In this document: piece after piece, positions 40,762 through 49,777 of the stretch
Position numbering within the stretch: the first letter of the stretch is position 1
Layout of the letters: every line of letters begins with the position of its first letter
Source of the DNA: an uncultured Eubacteriales bacterium
GTDB lineage: Bacteria; Bacillota; Clostridia; Oscillospirales; Oscillospiraceae
Assembly: GCA_900316745.1 (NCBI GenBank)
Contig: ONEB01000002.1
Span: 248,061 to 312,060 of the forward strand
Length of the DNA stretch: 64,000 nt
Direction: 5' to 3'
Notes under the pieces: generated by a model
What the model was told of the DNA's origin: nothing
The model's input: only the letters and a program-made list of their open reading frames with translations
Database searches by the model: none
Program-made: the position numbers and the translations under genes

Positions 40762-42083
40762 AGCGGATCATGCTCTCCGCAATGCACAGCGGCGCGGGCA
40801 AGACGGTTGCCGTCTGCGCGCTGCTCGCGGCGCTGAAAAAACGCGGACTGGACGTCCGCGCGTTCAAATGCGGCCCGGATTATATCGACCCCATGTTCCA
40901 TACCCGCGTGCTCGGCGTTCCGGGCCGGAACCTCGACCTGTTTTTGCAGGGCGACGACGGCGCGGCGCGAACGCTCCACCGGTGCGCGGGCGACATTGCC
41001 GTGCTCGAAGGCGCGATGGGCTACTATGACGGCGTTGCCGGCACGGAGCAGGCCAGCGCCTGGGACGTCGCGGCAAAGACGCGCACGCCCGTGGTCCTCG
41101 TGCTGCGCCCGCAGGGCGTGGGGCTCAGTCTCGCGGCGCAGGTGCGCGGCATGATGGACTTTCGTCCGGACAGCCGGATTGCCGGTCTGCTGCTCACCGA
41201 TTGCCGGAAGAGCCTTTCTGACTATCTCACGCCGATTCTGGAGCGCGAGACCGGACTGCCGGTTCTGGGGTACCTGCCCCCGATGGAGGAGGCGCGGCTG
41301 GAAAGCCGCCACCTCGGGCTCCTGACGCCGGACGAGATCACGGCGCTCGGTGCGCGGTTTGATGTGATCGCCGAGCAGATGGAGCGGACGGTCGATCTGG
41401 ACCGCCTGCTGTCGCTCGCGGCGGAGGGGTCACACGAGATCCCGGAGCCGGAGCCGCGCTGCTGGGTCTGCCGCATTGCCGTGGCGCGGGACGAGGCCTT
41501 TTGCTTTTATTATGCCGACGGGCTCGATGCCCTCCGCGCCGCCGGGGCGGAGCTGGTGTTTTTCAGCCCGCTTCGGGATCATGCGCTCCCGGAAAAGACC
41601 GACGGGCTGTATCTCGGCGGCGGTTATCCGGAGCTTTACGCGCAGGCGCTTTCGGAAAACGGCGCTATGCGCGCCGCTGTGCGCGGCGCCGTGCTGGGCG
41701 GCCTGCCCACCGTGGCGGAATGCGGCGGGTTTCTGTACCTGCAAAAATCGCTGGAGGATCCGCAGGGCGAGGCGTATCCGATGTGCGGCGCGCTGCCGGG
41801 CGCGGGCGTGCGCACCGATCGCCTGCGGCGCTTCGGCTATGCCTGGCTGGAGGCGGAGGCGGACTCGCTGCTCATGCGAAAAGGCGAGCGCGTCCCCGTC
41901 CACGAATTTCACTACTGGGACTGCACGCAAAACGGCGCGGATCTGCGCGCCGTGAAGCCCGGCGGCAGTCAGTGGCGGTGCGGCTGGGCGTCGCAGACGC
42001 TCTATGCCGCCTTTCCGCATCTGCATTTTGACGGCGCGCTGCCGCTGGCGGAGCGCTTTGTAAGGGCGTGTGAACGCAAATGA
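40758..42083 (+). CDS. cbiA: Cobyrinate a,c-diamide synthase
   Basis: 441 residues. P-loop SAMHSGAGKTVAVCALL at the N-terminus, CGPDYIDPMFH and the class I amidotransferase part with YLGGGYPELYA and catalytic Cys in VAECGGFLYL near residue 325. It uses glutamine and ATP to amidate the a and c side chains. Overlaps both neighbours by 4 bp. Confidence 0.95.
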   Translation: MKRIMLSAMHSGAGKTVAVCALLAALKKRGLDVRAFKCGPDYIDPMFHTRVLGVPGRNLDLFLQGDDGAARTLHRCAGDIAVLEGAMGYYDGVAGTEQASAWDVAAKTRTPVVLVLRPQGVGLSLAAQVRGMMDFRPDSRIAGLLLTDCRKSLSDYLTPILERETGLPVLGYLPPMEEARLESRHLGLLTPDEITALGARFDVIAEQMERTVDLDRLLSLAAEGSHEIPEPEPRCWVCRIAVARDEAFCFYYADGLDALRAAGAELVFFSPLRDHALPEKTDGLYLGGGYPELYAQALSENGAMRAAVRGAVLGGLPTVAECGGFLYLQKSLEDPQGEAYPMCGALPGAGVRTDRLRRFGYAWLEAEADSLLMRKGERVPVHEFHYWDCTQNGADLRAVKPGGSQWRCGWASQTLYAAFPHLHFDGALPLAERFVRACERK

Positions 42084-43141
42084 TGGAACTGAATGCATGG
42101 CTTTCGAAGATCGCCCCGCCGGATGAAGCGGCGGCGCGCGCGGCGCGTGCGCGCTGGGATTCCATCGCAAAGCCCCTCGGAAGCCTGGGTATATTGGAGG
42201 ACGCGATCGCGCAGATCGCCGCTCTGACCGGGAGCGCGGACGTGCGTCTCGCGCCGCGGACGCTGCTGGTGTTCTGCGCGGACAACGGCGTGGTCGCGCA
42301 GGGCGTGACGCAGTGCGCAAGCCATGTGACCGCGTCGGTCGCGCGGGCGCTGGGCGAGGGGCGCAGCACCGTAAACCCCATGGCGCGGCTGGCAAACTGC
42401 GCGGTGAGAGCGGTGGACGTGGGAATCCGGGATTTTGCACCCGCACCCGGCGTGCTGGATCGCCGCGTGCAAAACGGCACGGACGATATCACGCGCGGCC
42501 CCGCCATGCGCCGCGAGGCGTGTCTTGCCGCGATCCAGGCAGGCGCGGAGCTTGCCGCGGAGCAGGCGCGCCGGGGCGTGAGACTCCTCGCCGCGGGCGA
42601 GATGGGCATCGGCAACACCACCACAGCCGCCGCCGTGACGGCGGCGCTGCTGGGCTGCCCGCCGGAACAGGTCGTCGGGCGCGGCGCGGGGCTGTCGGAC
42701 GCCGGACTGCAGCGCAAGATAGAGGCAGTGGAAACGGCCTTGCGGGTGAACCGCCCGGATGCCGCGGACGCCGTGGACGTGCTCGCCAAGGTGGGGGGGC
42801 TCGATCTCGCTGCGATGTGCGGCGCGTTTCTCGGCGCGGCTGCCTGCCGCGTTCCGGTGCTGATCGACGGGTTTATCAGCGCTGTCGCGGCGCTGTGCGC
42901 CCTGCGGCTGTGTCCCGGGGCGGGCGGCGCTATGCTGGCAAGCCATGTATCCGCTGACCGCGCGGGGCAGCTCGTGATGCAGGCGCTCGGAAAGCGGGCG
43001 CCGCTCACGGCGGAAATGCGCCTCGGCGAGGGCAGCGGCGCGGTTGTCGCGATGCCGCTGCTGGATATGGCGCTGGAGGTCTACAACAGCGGCCAGACCT
43101 TCGGGCGGCTCGGAATCGAATCCTATACCAAACAGAGTTGA
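42080..43141 (+). CDS. cobT: Nicotinate-nucleotide-dimethylbenzimidazole phosphoribosyltransferase
   Basis: 353 residues, normal CobT length. KPLGSLG near the N-terminus, CADNGVVAQGVTQC, GEMGIGNTTTAAAV, and the catalytic Glu in RLGEGSGAVVAMPL near 318. It makes alpha-ribazole phosphate for the lower ligand. Located between ring synthesis and nucleotide-loop assembly genes. Confidence 0.95.
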   Translation: MMELNAWLSKIAPPDEAAARAARARWDSIAKPLGSLGILEDAIAQIAALTGSADVRLAPRTLLVFCADNGVVAQGVTQCASHVTASVARALGEGRSTVNPMARLANCAVRAVDVGIRDFAPAPGVLDRRVQNGTDDITRGPAMRREACLAAIQAGAELAAEQARRGVRLLAAGEMGIGNTTTAAAVTAALLGCPPEQVVGRGAGLSDAGLQRKIEAVETALRVNRPDAADAVDVLAKVGGLDLAAMCGAFLGAAACRVPVLIDGFISAVAALCALRLCPGAGGAMLASHVSADRAGQLVMQALGKRAPLTAEMRLGEGSGAVVAMPLLDMALEVYNSGQTFGRLGIESYTKQS

Positions 43142-43148
43142 GAAAACC

Positions 43149-43664
43149 ATGTTTACTTTGATCATAGGCGGCGCGGCGAGCGGAAAGAGCGCGCTCGCCG
43201 AGCGCGCGGCACAGACGCTGCCGGGGGAAAAAGTGTATCTTGCCACGATGGAGGTCTTTGACGCGGAGAGCCGGGCGCGCGTTGCGCGCCACCGCGCCGC
43301 GCGCGCGGGAAAAGGCTTTCAAACGCTCGAGCAGCCGACCGCGGTCGATCTCGCGACGCTGCCGGCGGGGGCGAATGTGCTGCTGGAGGACCTCTCCAAT
43401 CTGCTCGCAAACGAGATGTTCTCGCCCGCCGGAGGCGGGGCGCAGGCGGCATTGCGGGGCGTGGAAGCGCTCGAGCGCCGCTGCGCAAATCTCACGGTGG
43501 TGACGAACGAGGTGTTTTCCGGCGGGACGGACTATGCCGGAGACACGCTCTCTTACCTCGCGGAGCTCGCGTGGCTCAACCGCGTGCTCTCTGCGCGCGC
43601 GGATACGGTCATAGAGGTCGTCTGCGGACTTGCGAATGTGCTGAAAGGAGCGCTCCCATGGTAG
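43149..43664 (+). CDS. cobU: Adenosylcobinamide kinase / guanylyltransferase
   Basis: 171 residues from ATG 43149. P-loop IIGGAASGKSALAE, YLATMEVFD, RHRAARAGKGFQTLE and VTNEVFSGG. It phosphorylates adenosylcobinamide and transfers GMP. Overlaps cobS by 7 bp. A second shorter homologue is at 44416. Confidence 0.92.
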   Translation: MFTLIIGGAASGKSALAERAAQTLPGEKVYLATMEVFDAESRARVARHRAARAGKGFQTLEQPTAVDLATLPAGANVLLEDLSNLLANEMFSPAGGGAQAALRGVEALERRCANLTVVTNEVFSGGTDYAGDTLSYLAELAWLNRVLSARADTVIEVVCGLANVLKGALPW

Positions 43665-44419
43665 TGCTGGAAACGATCATCGTGGCTTTTTCCATGTTCT
43701 CGGCGCTGCCGATGCCGCAGATCGAATGGAACAGCCGGAACATGCGATACAGCCTCCTGGCCTTTCCGCTCATCGGCGCGGTGATCGGCGGCGTGTGCTG
43801 GCTCTGGGCGGCTTTGTGCCTCGCGCTCGGTCTGCCCGCAATTTTGCGCGGGGCGGGACTTTGCATCCTGCCGGTGCTGCTCACGGGCGGCATCCATCTC
43901 GACGGCTATGCCGACACCTGCGACGCCCTCGCAAGCCACGCGCCCCCGGCGCGCAAGCGGGAGATCCTGAAAGACGCGCATCTCGGCGCGTTTGCCGCCA
44001 TTCGCCTCGGCGTCTGGTTCGTCGCGAGCTTTGCCCTGTGGACGGCGCTGCCGGATTATCACGGCTGGGCGATCGTGTGCCTGTTCTGCCTTTCACGCAC
44101 GCTGTCCGCGCTGGCGCTGACGCTGTTCCCGCTCGCGGAGGGCAGCGGCCTTGCCCGGAGCTTTGCCGAGGCGTCCGACCGGAAAACGGTGCGCGCGGTG
44201 CTCATCGTGTATGCGGCGCTTCTTTGCCTTGCGCTCATCCTCGCGCGCGGCGCGGTGATGACGCTCGCGGCGCTCTGCGTGTTTCTCGACTTTCGGCGCA
44301 TGGCGCGCACGCAGTTCGAGGGGCTCTCCGGCGACCTCTCCGGCTGGTTTTTGCAGACGGCGGAGCTCTGGATGCTGGCGGCGCTGTGCCTCATGGAATA
44401 TATGGAGAAATTGCTATGA
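43658..44419 (+). CDS. cobS: Adenosylcobinamide-GDP ribazoletransferase (cobalamin synthase)
   Basis: 253 residues, about six to seven membrane helices. Signature GGIHLDGYADTCDAL near residue 72 (metal-binding Asp cluster) and KDAHLGAFAAI. It joins adenosylcobinamide-GDP with alpha-ribazole at the membrane. The stop overlaps the next start by ATGA. Confidence 0.93.
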   Translation: MVVLETIIVAFSMFSALPMPQIEWNSRNMRYSLLAFPLIGAVIGGVCWLWAALCLALGLPAILRGAGLCILPVLLTGGIHLDGYADTCDALASHAPPARKREILKDAHLGAFAAIRLGVWFVASFALWTALPDYHGWAIVCLFCLSRTLSALALTLFPLAEGSGLARSFAEASDRKTVRAVLIVYAALLCLALILARGAVMTLAALCVFLDFRRMARTQFEGLSGDLSGWFLQTAELWMLAALCLMEYMEKLL

Positions 44420-44760
44420 TTTTTATTACCGGCCCGCTGTATGCGGGAAAGCGCGCTTATATTCGTTCCGCTCTGGGACTCTCCGGGGAGGAGCTTGCCC
44501 GTCGGGCGGTCTGGGACGTGCAGGAGCGCGTCCCGGATGAGACGCCGGAGACGCTGGCAGAGGAGCTGGCGGAAAAGGAGATCGTGATCGCCACCGAGCT
44601 CGGCGGCGGCGTCGTGCCCGTGGACGCGCGGCAGCGCGCGCAGCGGGAGGCGGCGGGGCGGCTCGCGTGCCTGCTCGCTGAGCGGGCGGACACGGTGATC
44701 CGGGTCTGCTGCGGACTGCCGCAGCTTTTGAAAGGAGACTGGCCATGCGCATCCGGCTGA
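44416..44760 (+). CDS. Short CobU-like protein
   Basis: 114 residues. The start (FITGPLYAGKRAYI) and end (ADTVIRVCCGLPQLLKGDWP) match the CobU ends, but the middle is about 60 residues shorter, and the P-loop ends in GKR rather than GKS/T. Such short CobU-like proteins are found in clostridial cobalamin operons. Activity is uncertain; it may be regulatory or remnant. Overlaps the cobC-type gene by 16 bp. Confidence 0.7.
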   Translation: MIFITGPLYAGKRAYIRSALGLSGEELARRAVWDVQERVPDETPETLAEELAEKEIVIATELGGGVVPVDARQRAQREAAGRLACLLAERADTVIRVCCGLPQLLKGDWPCASG

Positions 44761-45323
44761 TCCGCCACGGCATGACGGCGCTGGGCGCCGAGCGGCGCTA
44801 TCAGGGCAGCCTGGACACGCCGCTTTCGGACATCGGGCGAAAAACGCTTCGGACGCAGGACGATGCCGCGCGCGTCTATCACTCGCCGCTGCTTCGCGCG
44901 TCCGAGACTGCGCAGCTGCTGTTTCCGGGCGCGGAAAAGATCGCCGTTTCCGATCTGCGGGAGATGGATTTCGGCGCCTTTGAGGGGCGCGGCTGGTGGG
45001 AGATGGAGCAGGACGCGGACTATCGCGCGTGGGTCGACGGCGGCTGTCTGGGGCAATGTCCCGGCGGCGAGGATCGGGCGACCTTTTCCGCGCGTGTCTG
45101 TGCGGCGTTCTCACAGCTCGTGGAGCAGTCCCGCGCACAGGATGCGCCCGAGCTCGTCATCGTCGCCCACGGCGGCACGCAGATGGCGGTGCTGGAGCGC
45201 TGGGGCTGTCCGAAGAGAGACTATTACAGATGGCAGACGCCGTGCGGCGCGGGCTATGAACTCGACGCCCGGGACTGGCCTGCGCGGCTTGCGATTTTGA
45301 GAGAGGTTTGTTACACCGAATGA
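44745..45323 (+). CDS. cobC: Alpha-ribazole phosphatase-type histidine phosphatase
   Basis: 192 residues. RHGMTALGAERRYQG (catalytic RHG), YHSPLLRASETAQLLF, EMDFGAFEGR and VAHGGTQMA identify the histidine phosphatase superfamily. Removes phosphate from alpha-ribazole phosphate or adenosylcobalamin phosphate. Overlaps cbiB by ATGA. Confidence 0.88.
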   Translation: MRIRLIRHGMTALGAERRYQGSLDTPLSDIGRKTLRTQDDAARVYHSPLLRASETAQLLFPGAEKIAVSDLREMDFGAFEGRGWWEMEQDADYRAWVDGGCLGQCPGGEDRATFSARVCAAFSQLVEQSRAQDAPELVIVAHGGTQMAVLERWGCPKRDYYRWQTPCGAGYELDARDWPARLAILREVCYTE

Positions 45324-46288
45324 AGACTGTATCCACAGCGCTCTGCGGCTTCGGGCTGGATCTGCTGCTGGGCGATCCGGCGGCGCTGACTTCGCTGCAC
45401 CCGGTCGTGCTCATGGGGCGCGAGATCCGCGCGCTGGAAGGTAAGCTGCGCGCCCGCTTTCCCGAGACGGCGCAGGGCGAGCGTCTGGCGGGCGCGGTGC
45501 TTGCGGCAGTTGTGCCGACGGGGACGTATCTTGCCAGCCGCATGGCGCTGCGCGCGCTGAACCGCCGCGCACCGGCAGCCGCGTTTCTGCTGGAAACGCT
45601 CTGGAGCTGGCAGGTGCTGGCGGTGAAAAATCTGAAAGACGAGGCCATGAACGTCCGCCGAAAGCTCGATCACGATACGATCGAGGCCGCCCGCGCGGCG
45701 GTGGGGCGCATCGTGGGCAGAGACACCGACGCTCTGCAGCCCGATGAGATCGCCCGCGCGGCGGTGGAGACCGTGGCGGAGAATTTTTCCGACGGCGTCG
45801 TCGCGCCCATGCTTTACCTCGTGCTGGGCGGCGCGCCGCTCGCGCTGACGTATAAGGCGATCAACACCATGGACAGCATGATCGGCTACAAAAATGATCG
45901 CTATCTCTGGTTCGGGCGCACGGCGGCGCGGCTGGATGACGCGGCAAATTACCTGCCCGCCCGTCTCTCGGCGCTCATGCTGATCGCGGCGGCGGGGCTG
46001 ACCGGACAGGACGCGAAAAACGCGCGGCGCATCTGGCGGCGGGATCGGCGGCAGCACGCAAGCCCGAACTCCGGCCAGTGCGAGGCCGCAGCCGCGGGCG
46101 CGCTGCACCTGCGCCTGTGCGGGCCGACGCGCTATTTCGGCCAGCTGTATGAAAAGCCCTATATCGGCGACGATGACAGACCCGTCGAGCCGGAGGATAT
46201 CGCCCGCGCCTGCCGCATGGAGTACGCGGGCAGCGCACTCGCGCTCGCGCTGCTCATCGGCGCAAGGCTGCTGATTTTCGGAGCATAA
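45320..46288 (+). CDS. cbiB: Adenosylcobinamide-phosphate synthase
   Basis: 322 residues from ATG 45320. Membrane protein with LDLLLGDPAALTSLHPVVLMGR at the N-terminus (residues about 12-34), NFSDGVVAPMLY and TMDSMIGYKNDRYLWFG. Attaches aminopropanol phosphate to the f side chain of adenosylcobyric acid. Next gene is the decarboxylase that provides this substrate. Confidence 0.93.
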   Translation: MKTVSTALCGFGLDLLLGDPAALTSLHPVVLMGREIRALEGKLRARFPETAQGERLAGAVLAAVVPTGTYLASRMALRALNRRAPAAAFLLETLWSWQVLAVKNLKDEAMNVRRKLDHDTIEAARAAVGRIVGRDTDALQPDEIARAAVETVAENFSDGVVAPMLYLVLGGAPLALTYKAINTMDSMIGYKNDRYLWFGRTAARLDDAANYLPARLSALMLIAAAGLTGQDAKNARRIWRRDRRQHASPNSGQCEAAAAGALHLRLCGPTRYFGQLYEKPYIGDDDRPVEPEDIARACRMEYAGSALALALLIGARLLIFGA

Positions 46289-46289
46289 C

Positions 46290-47339
46290 ATGGAACGGAC
46301 ACACGGCGGCGACTGGGCCGCGTATGAAATGGAATATGGCGCGCTGCCGCTGGATTTCTCGGCGAGCATCAGCCCCCTGGGGCTGCCGGAGGCGGCGCGG
46401 GCGGCGGCAGCCGCGGCGCTGGAGCATGCCGACCGCTATCCCGACCCCCTCTGCCGGAGACTCCGGGCTGCGCTCTCTGAGCACCACGGCGTTCCGGCGG
46501 AGCGGATCGTGTGCGGCGCTGGTGCGGCGGATCTGATTGACCGCCTCGCGCGAACGCTGCGAGCGAAGCGTGCGCTCATCCCGGCGCCGACGTTTTCGGA
46601 GTATGAACGCGCCCTGCGGGCGGCAGGCAGCGCAGTTACGCGCTTTCCTCTGGCGAAAGAAACCGGCTTTGCGCTGCCGGACGCGTTTTCAGACGCGATC
46701 GGGCCGGGGGTGGAGCTGGTGTTTCTCTGCCAGCCGAACAACCCCACCGGACTGCTGACAGAGCCTGAGCTTACGCACCGCGTGCTGCGGCGCTGCGCCG
46801 AGGTCGGCGCGGTGCTGGTCGCGGACGAATGCTTTCTGGACTTTGCGGAGTCGCCCGCGCGGTATTCGCTTGCGGCGGCGCTTGCGCAATGGAAAAATCT
46901 CGTGATCCTCAAGGCGTTTACGAAAACCTACGCCATGGCGGGGCTGCGCCTCGGCTATGCCCTGTGCGGCGATGCCGCGCTTGCCGAGCGCCTGCAGGGC
47001 TGCGGTCAGCCGTGGGCGGTGTCCGCTCCCGCCGAGGCGGCGGGACGCGCGGCGCTGGGGGACGCGGATTACGTTTTGCGGCTGCGAAAGCTTCTTCAAG
47101 CCGAGCGCCCGCGCGTGGCGGAGGCGCTCACCGGACTGGGATTCAGCGTGCTGCCCGGCGCAGCCAACTATCTGCTTTTTTACAGCGCGGATCACGCTCT
47201 GGGGGAAAAGCTGCGCTGTCGCGGCATTCTGCTGCGCGACTGCGCCGACTTTCCGGGGCTTGGCGCGGGCTGGTATCGCGCGGCAATTCGGACGCGCGCG
47301 GAAAACGACGCCCTGATCCGGGCGCTGCGGGAGGTGTAA
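46290..47339 (+). CDS. cobD: L-threonine-O-3-phosphate decarboxylase
   Basis: 349 residues, PLP aminotransferase fold. SASISPLGLPEAARAA at the N-terminus, CQPNNPTGLL, ADECFLDF and the PLP lysine in LKAFTKTYAMAGLRLGYAL near residue 210. Produces (R)-1-aminopropan-2-ol phosphate for CbiB. Confidence 0.9.
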   Translation: MERTHGGDWAAYEMEYGALPLDFSASISPLGLPEAARAAAAAALEHADRYPDPLCRRLRAALSEHHGVPAERIVCGAGAADLIDRLARTLRAKRALIPAPTFSEYERALRAAGSAVTRFPLAKETGFALPDAFSDAIGPGVELVFLCQPNNPTGLLTEPELTHRVLRRCAEVGAVLVADECFLDFAESPARYSLAAALAQWKNLVILKAFTKTYAMAGLRLGYALCGDAALAERLQGCGQPWAVSAPAEAAGRAALGDADYVLRLRKLLQAERPRVAEALTGLGFSVLPGAANYLLFYSADHALGEKLRCRGILLRDCADFPGLGAGWYRAAIRTRAENDALIRALREV

Positions 47340-47342
47340 CAG

Positions 47343-48842
47343 ATGGCAAAATGCATCATGGTGCAGGGCACAATGTCCGGCGCGGGAAAGAGCCTGCTGG
47401 TCACGGCGCTGTGCCGCATCTTTCTGCAGGACGGCTACCGCGTCGCGCCCTTCAAGAGCCAGAACATGGCGCTCAACAGCTTCATCACGCCCGACGGGCT
47501 GGAGCTGGGGCGCGCGCAGGCGACGCAGGCGGAGGCCGCGGGACTCGAATGCGACGTGCGCATGAACCCGATCCTCCTGAAGCCCTCCAGCGACATGGGC
47601 AGCCAGCTGATCGTAAACGGCGAGGTGCGCGGGCATTACAGCGCATCGGAGTATTACCGCATGAAGAAGGGCCTGATCCCGGAGATCCTTGCGGCGTACA
47701 GCAGCCTCGCCGCGGAAAACGACATCATCGTCATCGAGGGCGCGGGCTCTCCCGCAGAGATCAACCTCCGCGCGGACGATATTGTAAACATGGGGCTGGC
47801 AGAGCTCGTAAACGCTCCGGTGCTGCTCGTGGGCGACATTGACCGCGGCGGCGTCTTTGCCCAGCTTTACGGCACGGTGGCGCTTTTGCGCCCGGAGGAG
47901 CAAAAGCGCGTGGTCGGCACGATCATCAACAAGTTTCGCGGCGACCCTGCGCTGCTGGGCTCGGGGCTTCGGCAGCTGGAGGAGCTGACCGGCGTGCCGG
48001 TGCTCGGCGTCGTGCCGTATACGCGCGCGGACATTGACGATGAGGACAGTCTCTCGCCGCGCCTGAACCGGACACAGGCGGCGCGCACGCTCGATGTGGC
48101 GGTCGTGCGGCTGCCGCACATCTCGAATTTCACGGACTTCTCGCCTCTGGAGGAGCACCCCGCCGTGGGTGTGCGCTATGTTTCGAGCGCGGACGCGCTC
48201 TGCGCGCCCGATCTCGTGATCCTGCCGGGCAGCAAGAGCACGGCAGCGGACCTGCTCTGGCTGCGGGAAACCGGCATGGAGGCCGCGATCCAATCCCTCG
48301 CGGCGGCGGGCACCCCGATCCTCGGCGTCTGCGGCGGATATCAGATGCTGGGACAGCGCCTGCACGACCCGGATGGCGTGGAGTGCGCGGGCACGGTGGA
48401 GGGGCTTGGGCTCCTGCCGTGCGAGACGGTGTTCTCCAGTGAAAAGCGGCGCACGCGCAGACAGGCCGTTGTGCTTGCCGCGCCCTTTGCGGGGGCGGCG
48501 CTCGAGGGCTATGAGATCCACAACGGACGCACCGAGGTACACGGCGCGGCGCCGTTCTGCCGGTTTTCCGACGGCAGCGCGGACGGCGCGGCGCTGGGCA
48601 ATGTGTTCGGCACCTATTTGCACGGGCTGTTCGACACGGGCTCGCTCACGGTCGCGCTGGCAAACTGGCTCGCCGCGCGCCGGGGTCTGACGATCCCGGA
48701 AGCCGAGCCGCAGCCGCGCGCTGCCTACCGCCAGCGGCAGTATGATCTGCTCGCCGACGCAGTGCGCGCGAGTCTGGATATGAAGAAGATTTATGAAGCG
48801 ATGGAGGCGTATGACCATGGGAACACACCGCCTGCCCGGTGA
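47343..48842 (+). CDS. cbiP: Cobyric acid synthase
   Basis: 499 residues. P-loop VQGTMSGAGKSLLVTALC, FKSQNMALNSF, VEGAGSPAEINL, and the glutaminase domain with catalytic Cys in GVCGGYQMLG near residue 331 and His in LHGLFD. Amidates b, d, e and g side chains. Overlaps cbiC. Confidence 0.95.
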   Translation: MAKCIMVQGTMSGAGKSLLVTALCRIFLQDGYRVAPFKSQNMALNSFITPDGLELGRAQATQAEAAGLECDVRMNPILLKPSSDMGSQLIVNGEVRGHYSASEYYRMKKGLIPEILAAYSSLAAENDIIVIEGAGSPAEINLRADDIVNMGLAELVNAPVLLVGDIDRGGVFAQLYGTVALLRPEEQKRVVGTIINKFRGDPALLGSGLRQLEELTGVPVLGVVPYTRADIDDEDSLSPRLNRTQAARTLDVAVVRLPHISNFTDFSPLEEHPAVGVRYVSSADALCAPDLVILPGSKSTAADLLWLRETGMEAAIQSLAAAGTPILGVCGGYQMLGQRLHDPDGVECAGTVEGLGLLPCETVFSSEKRRTRRQAVVLAAPFAGAALEGYEIHNGRTEVHGAAPFCRFSDGSADGAALGNVFGTYLHGLFDTGSLTVALANWLAARRGLTIPEAEPQPRAAYRQRQYDLLADAVRASLDMKKIYEAMEAYDHGNTPPAR

Positions 48843-49485
48843 CATCGAGCGCAGCAGCATGGCGATCATTCGTCAGGAGCTGCATGAGCGCGGCATTGAC
48901 CTGCCGTCGGAGAACGCCGCTGTGATTCTGCGGGTGATCCATGCCACGGCGGATTTTGACTATGCCGAAACGCTGCGCCTCTCGCCGGACGCTGTGCGCC
49001 TCGGCGCCGAGGCGCTGCGGCGGGGAACGCCCATCGTGACGGATACGAACATGGCGCGCGCGGGCGTCAGCCGCCCGGGACTGGAGCGGCTGGGCGGCGC
49101 GGTGCATTGCTTTATGGCGGAGCCCGAGATCGCCGAGACCGCCAGACGCGACGGCACGACCCGCGCGGTCGCCGCCATGCGCCGCGCGGCGGAGCGCTAT
49201 CCCGACGCGGTGCTCGCCGTGGGCAACGCGCCCACCGCGCTCTTTCAGATCGCGGATGAGATCGAGGCCGGTCTGCGCCCCGCGCTCGTGGTCGCCGTGC
49301 CGGTGGGATTCGTGAACGTCGTGGAGAGCAAGGAGCGGATCGTTTCCGTGTGCAAAACGCACGGCGTCCCGGTCATCGCGGCCATGGGACGTAAGGGCGG
49401 CAGCAGCGTGGCGGCGGCGATTATGAACGCGCTCATTTATACCGCGTCAGACATGCTCGACCCGGCCGCAAGAGGCTGGAGATGA
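48817..49485 (+). CDS. cbiC: Precorrin-8X methylmutase (cobalt-precorrin-8)
   Basis: 222 residues from ATG 48817, preferred to ATG 48811 because GGAGG at 48803 is better spaced. RVIHATADFDYAETL, IVTDTNMARAGVS, GNAPTALFQIADEI and GFVNVVESKE are the CbiC/CobH blocks. Moves the C11 methyl to C12. Confidence 0.93.
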   Translation: MGTHRLPGDIERSSMAIIRQELHERGIDLPSENAAVILRVIHATADFDYAETLRLSPDAVRLGAEALRRGTPIVTDTNMARAGVSRPGLERLGGAVHCFMAEPEIAETARRDGTTRAVAAMRRAAERYPDAVLAVGNAPTALFQIADEIEAGLRPALVVAVPVGFVNVVESKERIVSVCKTHGVPVIAAMGRKGGSSVAAAIMNALIYTASDMLDPAARGWR

Positions 49486-49495
49486 GGAAACACGC

Positions 49496-49777
49496 ATGAA
49501 CGAAAAACACTATTCCTTTTTTCAACACAGAGACTGCGAATTTTTCCCCTGCCACGCGGGTGTGCCGGAGGAGGACTTCAACTGCCTGTTCTGCTACTGC
49601 CCGCTCTATGCGCTGGGCAGACAGTGCGGCGGGAACTGCGTCTATCTGGAGAGCGGCGTGAAGAGCTGCGAGCATTGCGCCTTTCCGCATTACCGCGCAA
49701 ACTATGCGGCGGTGCTCGCGCGCTTTCCGGAGCTGGCGAAGCTCGCGGCGGAAAGGCGGGGCGGCGATGGCGTTTGA
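49496..49777 (+). CDS. Cysteine-rich small protein of cobalamin operons
   Basis: 93 residues with eleven Cys, in pairs such as NCLFCYCPLY and KSCEHCAFPH, plus FFPCHAG. It matches the cysteine-rich small domain often found within cobalamin operons. The Cys and His layout suggests binding of metal or a cluster. Role unknown; cobalt handling is a guess. Overlaps cbiD by 11 bp. Confidence 0.82.
   Translation: MNEKHYSFFQHRDCEFFPCHAGVPEEDFNCLFCYCPLYALGRQCGGNCVYLESGVKSCEHCAFPHYRANYAAVLARFPELAKLAAERRGGDGV

Noticed and set aside
46689-48869. 726-codon minus-strand frame
   Set aside because: Antisense to cobD and cbiP, which have clear family motifs; His/Arg-rich composition is typical of a shadow of a GC-rich gene.
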